Origin: Flavobacterium limi
Lineage (GTDB): Bacteria > Bacteroidota > Bacteroidia > Flavobacteriales > Flavobacteriaceae
Direction of reading: 5' to 3'
DNA: 37,353 nt
Assembly: GCF_010645075.1 (NCBI RefSeq)
Contig: NZ_JAADZV010000017.1
Span: forward strand, 1 to 37,353
The notes below the pieces were generated by a model, which had not been told where the DNA came from, searched no databases, and worked only from the letters and a program-made list of their open reading frames with translations. Each line of letters begins with the position of its first letter. The stretch's first letter is position 1. This document shows, piece after piece, positions 1 through 8,446 of this stretch. The position numbers and the translations under genes are program-made.

Positions 1-503
1 TACAAGCTTTTTTATTGCATAATTTCAATCTTTTTTCAATTCTTTTCATAACTTATTGATAACACCGTTTTTACAAATCAAACCTTATTTTGCAAATTGT
101 AGGTATTTTCCTTTTTCAGATGTTACTTTGGTATTTCAATCGCAATTTCCAATCCATATTTTAGGAATTTTTAACCATTAGAGCATCTTCTTGTTCTCAA
201 TACAGCTAAAAATCATTCTCTATAACATTTTTAGCCCTGATTGAAGCGACATCCTTTTGTTTTTTTCTTTAAAAAATAAAAGATACAGCGTAAAGCAGGA
301 AGCAGCTCCTTAAAATATCAAAAGGATTCCACTTCGATCATTCCAAACAAAACCATTTTCTCTCATATATATATATAGCGGAAAGTTTCACTTATATAAT
401 ATATACATCTAATATATACATCACATTGCACATAAAGACACATTACGATAGAACTCTACAGAAAATTAGATTCTTGTTTTTTCTATAATATATACATAAA
501 AAC

Positions 504-541
504 AACCCGATAGTTCTTAGAAAGAACTATCAGGGTTTTTA
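504..541 (+). terminator. Rho-independent terminator upstream of thrS
   Basis: AACCC plus GATAGTTCTT (504-518) pairs with AAGAACTATC plus GGGTT (522-537), with a three-base loop and one bulged A at 532, followed by a T run. It would insulate thrS from upstream transcription. As drawn, the stem is equally good on either strand. Confidence 0.75.
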
Positions 542-590
542 AAAAATACATCTATACTTAATATATAAAGAGTAAAGTTCTACATATATA

Positions 591-621
591 TTGTATGTAT
601 TTTTGTAATCACTTATATTTG
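591..621 (+). promoter_or_regulatory. Bacteroidota-type promoter of thrS
   Basis: TTG at 591-593, a 20-base spacer and TATATTTG at 614-621 fit the known Bacteroidota pattern TTG-N17-23-TAnnTTTG. The thrS start codon lies 20 bases downstream, so the leader would be short and the operon thrS-infC-rpmI-rplT could be read from here. Confidence 0.65.
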
Positions 622-641
622 CATTCACAAAATTATAAACA

Positions 642-2588
642 ATGATCAAGATTACTTTACCCGATGGGTCAATTAGAGAGTTCGGTTCAGGCGTAACTCC
701 AATGGAGATCGCTAAAAACATTAGCGAAGGTTTTGCAAGAAATGTTATTTCTGCATCTTTTAATGGTACAACTATTGAAACCGAAACTCCATTAACGACC
801 GACGGTAATCTTATTTTATATACCTGGAATGATGCCGAAGGTAAAAAAGCTTTCTGGCATTCGACTTCACACGTAATGGCTCAGGCTCTTGAGGAATTGT
901 ACCCTGGAATTAAACTAACCCTTGGACCTGCAATTGCTAATGGGTTCTATTATGATGTAGATTTTGAAGATCAGAAAATCACTGAAGCTGATTTCAAAAA
1001 GATAGAAGACCGCGTTCTTGAGATTTCAAGAGAGAAACATGAGTTTAAAATGCGCGCGGTTAGCAAAGCTGATGCATTAGAGATGTATAAAGACAATGTT
1101 TACAAAACTGAATTGATTTCGAATCTTGAAGACGGAACAATCACTTTCTGTGACCATTCTACATTTACCGATTTATGTCGTGGTGGGCATATTCCGAATA
1201 CTGGAATTATTAAGGCCATGAAAATTATGAGCGTTGCGGGCGCATACTGGAGAGGAGATGAAAAGAACAAACAATTAACCCGTGTGTACGGAACATCTTT
1301 CCCTAAACAAAAAGACCTGACTGAATATCTTGAACTTCTTGAAGAGGCAAAACGTCGTGATCACCGTAAATTAGGAAAAGAACTTGAATTATTTTCTTTT
1401 TCTCAGAAAGTTGGACAAGGTCTGCCTCTATGGCTGCCAAAAGGTGCAGCACTTAGAGATCGTTTGGAACAATTCTTAAAGAGAGCTCAAAAGAAAGCCG
1501 GATACGAGCAAGTAGTTACTCCACACATTGGGCAGAAAGAACTCTATGTTACTTCTGGTCATTATGCAAAATATGGAGCAGACAGCTTTCAGCCAATCAA
1601 TACTCCTGCAGAAGGTGAAGAATTTTTATTGAAACCAATGAACTGTCCTCACCACTGCGAAATATATAACGTAAGACCCTGGTCTTATAAAGATTTACCA
1701 AAACGTTATGCCGAATTTGGTACCGTATATAGATACGAGCAGTCTGGAGAATTACATGGTTTAACTCGTGTTAGAGGATTTACTCAGGATGATGCACATA
1801 TATTTTGTACTCCAGAGCAATTAGATGAAGAATTTAAAAAAGTAATTGACCTTGTATTATATGTATTTGGTTCATTAGGTTTTGAAAACTTCACTGCTCA
1901 AATTTCATTGAGAGATCAGGAGAACAGAGAAAAGTATATTGGTACCGATGAAAACTGGGAAAAAGCTGAGAATGCAATTATCAATGCCGCAAAAGACAAA
2001 GGCCTTAATACTGTTGTAGAATATGGTGAAGCTGCCTTCTATGGCCCAAAGTTAGATTTCATGGTAAAAGACGCCTTAGGAAGACAATGGCAATTAGGAA
2101 CAATTCAGGTAGATTATAACTTACCGGAGCGTTTTGAATTGACTTATAAAGGCGCTGATAATGAATTACACAGACCTGTAATGATTCACAGAGCCCCTTT
2201 TGGATCTATGGAGCGTTTTATTGCAATTTTACTGGAACATACAGCTGGAAATTTCCCTCTTTGGCTAATGCCTGAGCAGGCTATAATCTTGTCTTTGAGC
2301 GAGAAATACGAAAATTATGCTAAAAAAGTTTTAGATTTGCTAGAAAATCACGAAATTCGCGCCCTAATTGATAACCGAAACGAAACAATCGGTAAAAAAA
2401 TTAGAGATGCAGAAATGCAAAAAACACCGTTTATGCTGATTGTAGGTGAAGAAGAAGAGAAAAATGAAACAATCTCTATTCGTCGCCACGGGCAAGAAGG
2501 GAAAGGGAATATTACAGTTACAATTGACGAATTTGTCAGAATTGTAAACGAAGAAATAAATAAAACATTAAAAGTTTTTACAGTTTAA
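642..2588 (+). CDS. thrS: Threonine--tRNA ligase
   Basis: A cytoplasmic class II aminoacyl-tRNA synthetase that charges tRNA-Thr. At 648 residues it has the usual family length. Domains in order are an N-terminal TGS domain (about 1-60), the second additional/editing domain (about 65-225), the class II catalytic core (about 240-535) and a C-terminal anticodon-binding domain (about 545-640). Visible marks include MNCPHHCE around a zinc-ligand cysteine, the motif 2 region RYEQSGELHGLTRVRGFTQD, and FGSMERF near motif 3. The ATG at 642 begins MIKITLPDGS, a normal TGS start. It is followed after 16 bases by infC, the usual thrS-infC-rpmI-rplT order. The identification is firm. Confidence 0.98.
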   Translation: MIKITLPDGSIREFGSGVTPMEIAKNISEGFARNVISASFNGTTIETETPLTTDGNLILYTWNDAEGKKAFWHSTSHVMAQALEELYPGIKLTLGPAIANGFYYDVDFEDQKITEADFKKIEDRVLEISREKHEFKMRAVSKADALEMYKDNVYKTELISNLEDGTITFCDHSTFTDLCRGGHIPNTGIIKAMKIMSVAGAYWRGDEKNKQLTRVYGTSFPKQKDLTEYLELLEEAKRRDHRKLGKELELFSFSQKVGQGLPLWLPKGAALRDRLEQFLKRAQKKAGYEQVVTPHIGQKELYVTSGHYAKYGADSFQPINTPAEGEEFLLKPMNCPHHCEIYNVRPWSYKDLPKRYAEFGTVYRYEQSGELHGLTRVRGFTQDDAHIFCTPEQLDEEFKKVIDLVLYVFGSLGFENFTAQISLRDQENREKYIGTDENWEKAENAIINAAKDKGLNTVVEYGEAAFYGPKLDFMVKDALGRQWQLGTIQVDYNLPERFELTYKGADNELHRPVMIHRAPFGSMERFIAILLEHTAGNFPLWLMPEQAIILSLSEKYENYAKKVLDLLENHEIRALIDNRNETIGKKIRDAEMQKTPFMLIVGEEEEKNETISIRRHGQEGKGNITVTIDEFVRIVNEEINKTLKVFTV

Positions 2589-2604
2589 CTTAAATTATAA
2601 AGCC

Positions 2605-3162
2605 ATAGCAATAAGAAGCAACAGAGGTTTTCAACCTCGCGTAGAAAAAAAAGATGCACACAGAATAAACAATAATATTCGTGGTGTACAAGAGGTAAGA
2701 CTAGTAGGTGAAAACATCGAACCAGGTGTATTTAAACTAGCTGAGGCATTACGTTTAGCTGATCAATTTGAATTGGATCTGGTTGAAATTTCGCCAAATG
2801 CTGAGCCGCCGGTTTGTAAAATCATGGATTACAAGAAATTTGTTTACGAGCAAAAGAAACGTGACAAAGTATTAAAAGCTAAATCGTCTCAGGTTGTAGT
2901 CAAAGAAATTCGTTTTGGTCCACAGACTGATGAACATGATTATGAATTTAAAAGAAAAAATGCTGAGAAGTTCCTTAAAGAGGGGGCAAAATTAAAAGCA
3001 TTTGTATTCTTTAAAGGACGTTCTATCATCTATAAGGATCAGGGTCAGATTTTATTATTACGTTTGGCAACTGACTTAGAAGAGCATGGCAAAGTAGAAG
3101 CTATGCCGGTTTTAGAAGGAAAGAGAATGATTATGTTCATTGCTCCGAAAAAGAAAAAATAG
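2605..3162 (+). CDS. infC: Translation initiation factor IF-3 with a probable AUA start
   Basis: IF-3 binds the 30S subunit, prevents premature 50S joining and proofreads start codons. An in-frame TTG at 2773 could serve as start, but it would delete most of the N-terminal domain. In the same frame back to 2605 the sequence reads IAIRSNRG, then RVEKKDAHRINNNIRG and VRLVGENIEPGV, a complete IF-3 N-domain. No in-frame ATG, GTG or TTG occurs at the expected beginning, so initiation is inferred at ATA (2605, or 2611), giving about 185 residues. The C-terminal domain contains VVKEIRFGPQTDEHDYEFK. In enterobacteria infC starts at AUU, which lets IF-3 repress its own translation; an AUA start would fit the same logic. 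thrS ends 16 bases upstream. Confidence 0.95.
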   Translation: MAIRSNRGFQPRVEKKDAHRINNNIRGVQEVRLVGENIEPGVFKLAEALRLADQFELDLVEISPNAEPPVCKIMDYKKFVYEQKKRDKVLKAKSSQVVVKEIRFGPQTDEHDYEFKRKNAEKFLKEGAKLKAFVFFKGRSIIYKDQGQILLLRLATDLEEHGKVEAMPVLEGKRMIMFIAPKKKK

Positions 3163-3260
3163 TTTCAGTTAAGAGCTTCAGTATTCAGTTTTGAACCTGA
3201 ACCCCTTAAACCTGAAAAAAAAATATAAGTAAGTAAGAATAAATTAAAACACTAGGAAAA

Positions 3261-3458
3261 ATGCCTAAAATGAAAACAAAATCTAGCGCTAAGAAACGTT
3301 TTAAAGTTACTGGCTCTGGAAAAATTAAAAGAAAGCATGCTTTTAAAAGTCACATCCTGACTAAGAAATCTAAAAAACGTAAATTAGCTTTGACACACTC
3401 AGCGTTAGTTCACCAAACAGATATGAAAAGCATTAAACAACAATTAAGAATTATCTAA
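3261..3458 (+). CDS. rpmI: Large ribosomal subunit protein bL35
   Basis: A small basic 65-residue protein of the 50S subunit. It starts MPKMKTKSSAKKRFKVTGSG and continues KIKRKHAFKSHILTKKSKKR, the standard bL35 pattern, at full family length. It lies between infC and rplT as in most bacteria and is probably co-transcribed with both. The spacer from infC (about 98 bases) shows no obvious terminator. Confidence 0.98.
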   Translation: MPKMKTKSSAKKRFKVTGSGKIKRKHAFKSHILTKKSKKRKLALTHSALVHQTDMKSIKQQLRII

Positions 3459-3559
3459 TAATTCTTATAGGTTAAAAATTATTTATATAACCTTGGAGTA
3501 TGGCTTTTAAGTTCTCTTGATTTAATTCGGGACGCCTGCTACAAAAAAACATTAAAATT

Positions 3560-3904
3560 ATGCCAAGATCGGTAAATTCAGTTGCTAAAAGAGCAAGAAG
3601 AAAAAAAATAATGAAGCAAGCCAAAGGTTTCTTTGGAAGACGTAAAAACGTTTGGACAGTTGCTAAGAATGCAGTAGAGAAAGCAATGAGCTACGCTTAC
3701 CGCGATAGAAAACAAAACAAAAGAAATTTCCGTTCATTGTGGATCCAACGTATCAATGCTGGTGCCAGATTAGAAGGAATGTCTTATTCTCAATTCATGG
3801 GGAAAGTTAAAGCTAACGGAATCGAATTGAACCGTAAAGTTCTTGCAGATTTAGCTATGAACCACCCAGAAGCTTTCAAAGCTATTCTTAATAAAGTAAA
3901 ATAA
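3560..3904 (+). CDS. rplT: Large ribosomal subunit protein bL20
   Basis: A 114-residue basic 50S protein that binds 23S rRNA early in assembly. The start MPRSVNSVAKRARRKKIMKQ and the segments KGFFGRRKNVWTVAKNAVEK and RSLWIQRINAG are typical bL20. In other bacteria L20 represses this operon by binding its mRNA. The 101-base spacer after rpmI could hold such a site, but I could not establish one. A strong terminator follows at 3944-3971, ending the operon. Confidence 0.98.
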   Translation: MPRSVNSVAKRARRKKIMKQAKGFFGRRKNVWTVAKNAVEKAMSYAYRDRKQNKRNFRSLWIQRINAGARLEGMSYSQFMGKVKANGIELNRKVLADLAMNHPEAFKAILNKVK

Positions 3905-3943
3905 ACGTTTTATAAACTCAATTTAGATTACTTACTTATCATA

Positions 3944-3971
3944 AAAAACCCAATCGAATGATTGGGTTTTT
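3944..3971 (+). terminator. Terminator of the thrS-rplT operon
   Basis: The stem CCCAATC/GATTGGG (3949-3955 with 3960-3966) has the loop GAAT. It is flanked by A and T runs that extend the stem and supply the U tract. Confidence 0.85.
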
Positions 3972-4026
3972 GCATTTTTAACAAATCTAATTTGTCTTAA
4001 ATTAGTACTTAGAAACGATTTATATT

Positions 4027-4599
4027 ATGTTTACAGCTCTTCTAAACCACATCCAAAAATTCATAACATTAGATTCTGAGGAAATTGATATCCTAGAATC
4101 ACGTATTTCACTTTCAAAAGTAAAAAAGAAGGAACACTTATTGAAAGAAGGTCAAGTCTGCAACACTATGTACTTTGTAACAAAAGGCTGTGCGAGACAA
4201 TACATAATTAATCCAAGAGGAACAGAACAAACACTGCAATTTGCTATTGAAAATTGGTGGATAACTGATTATTTAAGCTATCATAACAATACTCCTTCTC
4301 ATTTTTATATACAAACTGTTGAAAACTGCGAAATTATAGCATTAGAAAAAAACACATTAGAATCTCTTTTAATACAAATTCCTAAACTTGAAAGATACTT
4401 TAGAATTGTTTCCCAAAAATCATTTGGAGCAGCACAAATGCGTATCAAATTTTTGTTTACAATGTCGGCCGAAGAAAGATATAACCATTTCAAAAATCAA
4501 CAGCCAGATTTCGTGCAACGTGTTACTCAATACATGCTAGCCTCCTATTTAGATTTTTCTGCAGAATTTATGAGTAAAATCAGATCCGGAAAAATCTGA
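4027..4599 (+). CDS. Crp/Fnr-family transcriptional regulator
   Basis: A 190-residue protein with an N-terminal cyclic-nucleotide-binding-type beta-barrel (about 10-120; HLLKEGQVCNTMYFVTKGCA is characteristic) and a C-terminal helix-turn-helix (about 165-190, ending YLDFSAEFMSKIRSG). It resembles the short Crp-like regulators common in Bacteroidota that control a neighbouring enzyme gene. No key cAMP-binding residues can be assigned, so the ligand is unknown. The AhpD-like gene begins about 80 bases downstream on the same strand and is a plausible target. A short hairpin separates the two genes. Confidence 0.88.
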   Translation: MFTALLNHIQKFITLDSEEIDILESRISLSKVKKKEHLLKEGQVCNTMYFVTKGCARQYIINPRGTEQTLQFAIENWWITDYLSYHNNTPSHFYIQTVENCEIIALEKNTLESLLIQIPKLERYFRIVSQKSFGAAQMRIKFLFTMSAEERYNHFKNQQPDFVQRVTQYMLASYLDFSAEFMSKIRSGKI

Positions 4600-4608
4600 T
4601 TTGAATTT

Positions 4609-4630
4609 CTTGAAGCAGTTCAAGTTTTTT
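4609..4630 (+). terminator. Short hairpin with T run after the Crp-like gene
   Basis: CTTGAA-GCAG-TTCAAG (4609-4624) is a perfect inverted repeat followed by six T residues, as in a weak intrinsic terminator. The same dyad lies just upstream of the next gene and could instead be an operator for the Crp-like regulator. Confidence 0.5.
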
Positions 4631-4678
4631 AAAGTATACATAACTGACCTTTGTAATGAACTTTAAAAACATATAAAA

Positions 4679-5113
4679 ATGAATTCAAGAATAGTTATTC
4701 CGCAAGTTGCTCCAGAAGCCTACCAAGCCTTAATGAATTTAGAAAAATACATCTCTACAACTTCATTAACTTCAACTCATAAAGAATTAATAAAGATCCG
4801 TGCTTCACAAGTAAATGGATGTGCTTTTTGCATCAATATGCATACAGCCGATGCAAGGAAGTTAGGCGAAACAGAACAGCGTATTTATTTAACAAGCGCA
4901 TGGCGCGAAGCTGATGTTTTCACAGAAGAAGAAAAAGCAATTTTAGCTTTAACAGAACAAGTGACATTAATCAGTAATCATGTTTCTGATGAAGTTTATC
5001 AAAATGCAGCCCGTCTGTTTGACGAAAAATATCTGGCTGAAATCATTCTTACGATAATTACGATAAACTCATGGAACAGATTAGCAATTACAACAGGATT
5101 AAGAGCTGTCTAA
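4679..5113 (+). CDS. AhpD-like/carboxymuconolactone decarboxylase-family protein
   Basis: A 144-residue alpha-helical protein of the CMD/AhpD superfamily. It carries the redox motif CAFCINMHT (Cys48, Cys51, His55), which in AhpD-type proteins forms the thiol/peroxidase active site. The flanking sequences KELIKIRASQVNG and LTIITINSWNRLAI are typical of the family. Members in this size range are often annotated as peroxidase-related or alkylhydroperoxidase-like; the substrate cannot be read from sequence. It follows a Crp-like regulator that may control it and ends before a strong bidirectional terminator. Confidence 0.9.
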   Translation: MNSRIVIPQVAPEAYQALMNLEKYISTTSLTSTHKELIKIRASQVNGCAFCINMHTADARKLGETEQRIYLTSAWREADVFTEEEKAILALTEQVTLISNHVSDEVYQNAARLFDEKYLAEIILTIITINSWNRLAITTGLRAV

Positions 5114-5135
5114 TTCTTTACTAAAAACGCAGAAA

Positions 5136-5166
5136 AAAGGCTTTTTCATCATCTGAAAAAGCCTTT
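5136..5166. terminator. Bidirectional terminator between convergent genes
   Basis: A perfect 13-bp stem AAAGGCTTTTTCA (5136-5148) / TGAAAAAGCCTTT (5154-5166), with A and T runs on both sides, lies between the plus-strand AhpD-like gene and the minus-strand gene ending at 5206. It would work in both directions. Confidence 0.85.
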
Positions 5167-5205
5167 CTTTTTGTTTCCTAATGTTGATTTAAACAGGCAA
5201 AATAA

Positions 5206-6465
5206 TTATGTTTTTAATTTTTTCTTTTTTGCAGCAGGAAACAAAACATTATTTAAAATCAAACGATAACCAGGAGAATTTGGATGCAAATCCAAAACTG
5301 TCGGAGGATCACCAACCTGATGCTGGAAATCTTCAGGGTCATGCCCTCCAAAAAAAGTAAACATTCCTTTGCCTTTTTCCCCATGGATATATCGTGCTTC
5401 CCCATTAAGTTCACAAGTTCCCATAATTAAAATATTAGATTTAATCAATGCCGAATCAAACGAAGTAGTCTGCCCCATGAATCCTTTTACTAATTGTGTA
5501 TGATTTTGACACAACATACTTGGTATCGGATCCCATTTTGCAGAATATTCCATTAAGGTGAAATAATCTTTTTCGGGTGTGATTCTGCGTTTTGTAGTCA
5601 TATCAATGTCGGAAAATTCATATTGTTCTGGTCTTCTTTCAAGGGTGAAATTTTTAAAAGCAAAAGAATTCCCATAGTTTAATTTCGATTGATAGTTAGG
5701 TTCACTTGCATCTCCATCAAACATTGCTTCACAGATATCTACTCCATCTGCTGTTAGAGAAATATCAAAGCTATCTGTTGCAGAACACATAGCAAACATA
5801 AAGCCTCCTCCAATAACAAAATCTCTGATTTTTTTAGCTACAGCTCCTTTTTCATGTGAAACTTTAGAGTACCCTAGTTTGGCAGCCAAGGCTTCAGCAT
5901 CTTTTTTTTGTTCGATATACCAAGGTGTATTTTTGTAAGCAGCATAAAACTTACCATATTGTCCGGTAAAATCCTCATGATGTAAATGCAGCCAGTCATA
6001 CAGTAATAACTGATCACTTAGAACCTCTTCATCATAAATTGGCGTAAAAGGAATTTCTGCATAAGTTAAAACTAGTGTTACAGCATCATCCCAAGGCTGT
6101 TTTCCTTTAGGCGTATAAACAGCAATTTTAGGAGCCTTTTCTAAAATGACTGATTCCATGTTTTGTGAGGGACTGGAAATTTCATCTAAAATTGAAATTT
6201 GTTCACTATCAGAAAGAATCTCAAAACTTACGCCACGAATCTTACATTCTTTTCTAATTTCATCAGCATCAGGTAATAAAAATGATCCGCCACGATAATT
6301 TAAGAGCCAACTAGCTTTATAATCCTTATTGAGACACCAATATGTTATTCCATACGCTTTAAGATGATTTTGTTGCGTAGTTTCATCCATCGGAAGAAGT
6401 ATAAAAGATGCTTTTGCCGACAAAGAGATTAAAAACACTACTATATATATTAAGTTTTGTTTCAT
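5206..6465 (-). CDS. Conserved exported Bacteroidota protein (often labelled asparagine synthetase B)
   Basis: A 419-residue protein with a signal peptide (about 1-19, ending SAKAS), so probably periplasmic. As far as I recall, relatives are labelled asparagine synthetase B, but I see neither the N-terminal catalytic cysteine of a class II glutaminase nor the SGGLDS-type ATP-pyrophosphatase loop, so that name is doubtful. Conserved-looking stretches include YTPKGKQPWDDAVTLVLTYA, DWLHLHHEDFTGQYGKFY, GGGFMFAMCSATDSFDI and FGGHDPEDFQHQVGDPPTV. The middle (IAVYTPKGK..., GGGFMFAMC) is reminiscent of a class I glutamine-amidotransferase-like fold, which is a guess. It is a single minus-strand gene facing a terminator. 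The function is unknown. Confidence 0.75.
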   Translation of the reverse strand: MKQNLIYIVVFLISLSAKASFILLPMDETTQQNHLKAYGITYWCLNKDYKASWLLNYRGGSFLLPDADEIRKECKIRGVSFEILSDSEQISILDEISSPSQNMESVILEKAPKIAVYTPKGKQPWDDAVTLVLTYAEIPFTPIYDEEVLSDQLLLYDWLHLHHEDFTGQYGKFYAAYKNTPWYIEQKKDAEALAAKLGYSKVSHEKGAVAKKIRDFVIGGGFMFAMCSATDSFDISLTADGVDICEAMFDGDASEPNYQSKLNYGNSFAFKNFTLERRPEQYEFSDIDMTTKRRITPEKDYFTLMEYSAKWDPIPSMLCQNHTQLVKGFMGQTTSFDSALIKSNILIMGTCELNGEARYIHGEKGKGMFTFFGGHDPEDFQHQVGDPPTVLDLHPNSPGYRLILNNVLFPAAKKKKLKT

Positions 6466-6567
6466 GATAAACTATTTTCTGTAAAGGTATAAAGGAAGCA
6501 TTAAAAAAGTATATTGAAAACACGGATTTATTGATACAATCATTATTCTTTTCAAAGGAACAAAAGC

Positions 6568-6618
6568 AAAAACAGGTATAAATACTTACAATAAAAAAAG
6601 TTATTCTGATTAAATTTG
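6568..6618 (+). promoter_or_regulatory. Activator-type promoter, copy 1 (18-base element plus -7 box)
   Basis: AAAAACAGGTATAAATAC (6568-6585) contains the split palindrome GTAT-AA-ATAC. It is followed by 25 bases and then TAAATTTG (6611-6618), a Bacteroidota -7 box, with no good TTG at -33. The identical 18 bases and identical 25-base spacing recur at 10441-10491. It points towards the small open frame at 6653. The binding protein is not known; the adjacent NarL-type regulator is a candidate. Confidence 0.6.
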
Positions 6619-6652
6619 ATCATTCAATTAATAATAATAAATCTTTCAGATA

Positions 6653-6778
6653 ATGAAAATTAATGAAACTGATAAGCAATCGAAACAATTAAATATATTA
6701 CAAAAAATAGCTCTTTGTATAATTGTAATAACTGTTATATTGTATTATATCCTGTCTATTCAATTTTTAACCAGTTAA
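6653..6778 (+). CDS. Candidate 41-residue single-pass membrane peptide
   Basis: ATG at 6653 opens a 41-codon frame ending TAA at 6776-6778. The first 18 or so residues are polar and charged (MKINETDKQSKQLNILQK). They are followed by a hydrophobic stretch (IALCIIVITVILYYILSI) long enough to cross the membrane. It begins 35 bases after a TAAATTTG -7 box belonging to the repeated promoter element. It is convergent with the response-regulator gene, whose stop lies two bases further on. No Shine-Dalgarno is visible, which is normal in this phylum. Chance is not excluded for so short a frame. Confidence 0.4.
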   Translation: MKINETDKQSKQLNILQKIALCIIVITVILYYILSIQFLTS

Positions 6779-6780
6779 CT

Positions 6781-7449
6781 TTAAAGAGTTAAAATTGCTA
6801 TTTCATTCTGAATGGCATATACTACCAATCCAGCAATATTTCTAGACTCGGTTTTAAGCAATAAATTATTTCTGTGCCCTTCAACTGTTCTTGGACTCAA
6901 AAAAAGTTCTTCTGCAATTTCAGCTGTGGTTTTTTGATTGCAAATAAGTTGAAGCACTTCTATTTCTCGTGGCGATAAAAAACCTGATTCCAAATTGATT
7001 TTAGAATTTTTTGAAGGCAGTATAGTATCTTGTATTGTTTTCAAAATCTTTTCATTATAAAAAAATCCTTTTTTTGCAACTTCATTAATTGTATTTATTA
7101 AATCTGCTGGTGTTGTATTTTTCACTAAATAAGCGACTGCACCCACCTGTATCATATTTATTACGAAAGATTTTGTATCATAACTAGTCAATGCAATAAT
7201 TTTAATGTCGGGGAAAAATTTTCTAATAACTTTGGTAGCCTCAACACCATTTAAAACAGGCATTTTCAGATCCATAATAATAATATCCGGTTTAGTTTGA
7301 TTATTATTCAAATTTGAAATTAATTCTTCTCCATTTGACGCTTCAAAAAGAACTTCAATATTTTCTTCCCGTTGAAGTAAAAAAGAAATTCCTTTACGAA
7401 ATAGGATTTCGTCATCAACTAAAACTATTTTGATAGCAAGATCATTCAT
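6781..7449 (-). CDS. NarL/LuxR-type response regulator
   Basis: A 222-residue two-domain regulator. The receiver domain (about 5-125) has the acidic pair in VDDE, the phospho-acceptor Asp60 in IIIMDLKMP, the switch Thr/Ser in ALTSYD and the conserved Lys110 in YLVKN. A LuxR-type helix-turn-helix follows (about 155-210; SPREIEVLQLICNQKTTAEI, then SPRTVEGHRNNLLLK). It lies 103 bases downstream of the HisKA_3 kinase on the same strand and is its natural partner. Targets cannot be read directly, but two copies of a repeated promoter element flank this locus, at 6568 and 10441. Confidence 0.95.
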   Translation of the reverse strand: MNDLAIKIVLVDDEILFRKGISFLLQREENIEVLFEASNGEELISNLNNNQTKPDIIIMDLKMPVLNGVEATKVIRKFFPDIKIIALTSYDTKSFVINMIQVGAVAYLVKNTTPADLINTINEVAKKGFFYNEKILKTIQDTILPSKNSKINLESGFLSPREIEVLQLICNQKTTAEIAEELFLSPRTVEGHRNNLLLKTESRNIAGLVVYAIQNEIAILTL

Positions 7450-7552
7450 TTTTCTTGAGTTTAAATCTCTTTAGAATTTCGAAATTACAAAATTATATAA
7501 CAAAAAACCAAACAACAGCATTAATAGCAATTTAGCAATAAACAAGACTTAA

Positions 7553-8344
7553 CTAAAATGTAAAAAAAACTTCAATCCCTTTATTTGTTTCGGATTTTAT
7601 ATCAATGCTTCCATTTAAAAAAGATATCCTGCTATCAATATTCTTCATTCCTAAGCCTTTTTGATTTTCAGATTTTTTAGAATCAAAACCTATACCGTTG
7701 TCTTTATAAAAACAGCCGTTGACGCCATTAATTTTATCTAAAATTATAGAGACTTCTGAAGCCTTTCCATGACGCAAAGAATTATTCATTAACTCTTGTA
7801 AAATTCTAAAAACGTGTAAATGTTTATCTTTTTCACTTTCATCAAACTCAATTTTGTTCTGATAAGATATTTTAACAGATTTACTACTTTCAAACTCTTC
7901 ACACAGTTCTTCTATTCCTGCATGTAGTCCGAATTTATCAAAAACAGGCGGCAATAAATTATGAGCAATTTTTCTTGAATTGTCTAATGCTTTTGCCGTA
8001 ATATTGATAATATTAGCAGTAATTTCTTTTGTTTCAGTTTCTGTTAGATTAGCAGAAGTAAGCAGATAACTATTTAATGAAACCACATTTAATTTTGAGC
8101 TGATATCATCATGCAGATCCTGGGCTATTCTTTTTCTTTCTTCTTCCTGTGTAATGATAACAGCACGCAATTGCTCTTTTTGATGTGCTAATACTAAATC
8201 CTTTTTTTCTAATTCTTTTTGAATAATCTTTTTTCTTGAGAAATAGAAAAAAACAATTAAAGCAACTGCTACAATCATAAAAAAAAGCGAGATGTACAAA
8301 ATAATTGCGACAACCTCCTTTTCAGGAATGGAATTTACATTCAT
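7553..8344 (-). CDS. DesK/NarX-type sensor histidine kinase
   Basis: A 263-residue membrane kinase. It has one transmembrane helix (about 12-35), a coiled linker, a HisKA_3 dimerisation domain with the phospho-acceptor His78 in EEERKRIAQDLHDDISSKL, and a HATPase_c domain with the N-box ELMNNSLRHG (about 184-193), DNGIGF (215-220) and GLGM (230-233). It has no periplasmic sensor domain of any size, so the signal probably comes from a partner protein. The upstream minus-strand unit (membrane protein plus lipoprotein) is a candidate. A possible -7 box, TATCTTTG read on the minus strand, lies at 8391-8398 but has no well-spaced -33 element. Confidence 0.94.
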   Translation of the reverse strand: MNVNSIPEKEVVAIILYISLFFMIVAVALIVFFYFSRKKIIQKELEKKDLVLAHQKEQLRAVIITQEEERKRIAQDLHDDISSKLNVVSLNSYLLTSANLTETETKEITANIINITAKALDNSRKIAHNLLPPVFDKFGLHAGIEELCEEFESSKSVKISYQNKIEFDESEKDKHLHVFRILQELMNNSLRHGKASEVSIILDKINGVNGCFYKDNGIGFDSKKSENQKGLGMKNIDSRISFLNGSIDIKSETNKGIEVFFTF

Positions 8345-8446
8345 ATAAACTTGTGGTATTTGATTTACTATTAAACATCAACAGCAAAACCAAAGATATC
8401 ATTTAATTTCATCAAAGAGATACCTCAAAATAATTATAATAAAAAA

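Larger units (their letters stand above)
1..641. other. AT-rich gene-free region upstream of thrS
   Basis: No convincing coding frame is visible on either strand. The region is very AT-rich and has runs of alternating TA around 366-420 and 485-495. It contains one strong hairpin terminator (504-541) and a flavobacterial-type promoter (591-621), both listed separately. The terminator has no gene upstream of it inside the window, so a transcript from further left, or a small RNA within this stretch, may end there. Confidence 0.6.

Noticed and set aside
1..641. T-box or similar leader upstream of thrS
   Set aside because: No T-box consensus is seen and the element is not expected in this phylum. 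The terminator at 504-541 lies upstream of the thrS promoter, so it cannot act as a thrS attenuator.
2773..3162. TTG start for infC at 2773 giving a 129-residue protein
   Set aside because: It would remove most of the conserved IF-3 N-terminal domain, which is plainly encoded in frame from 2605.
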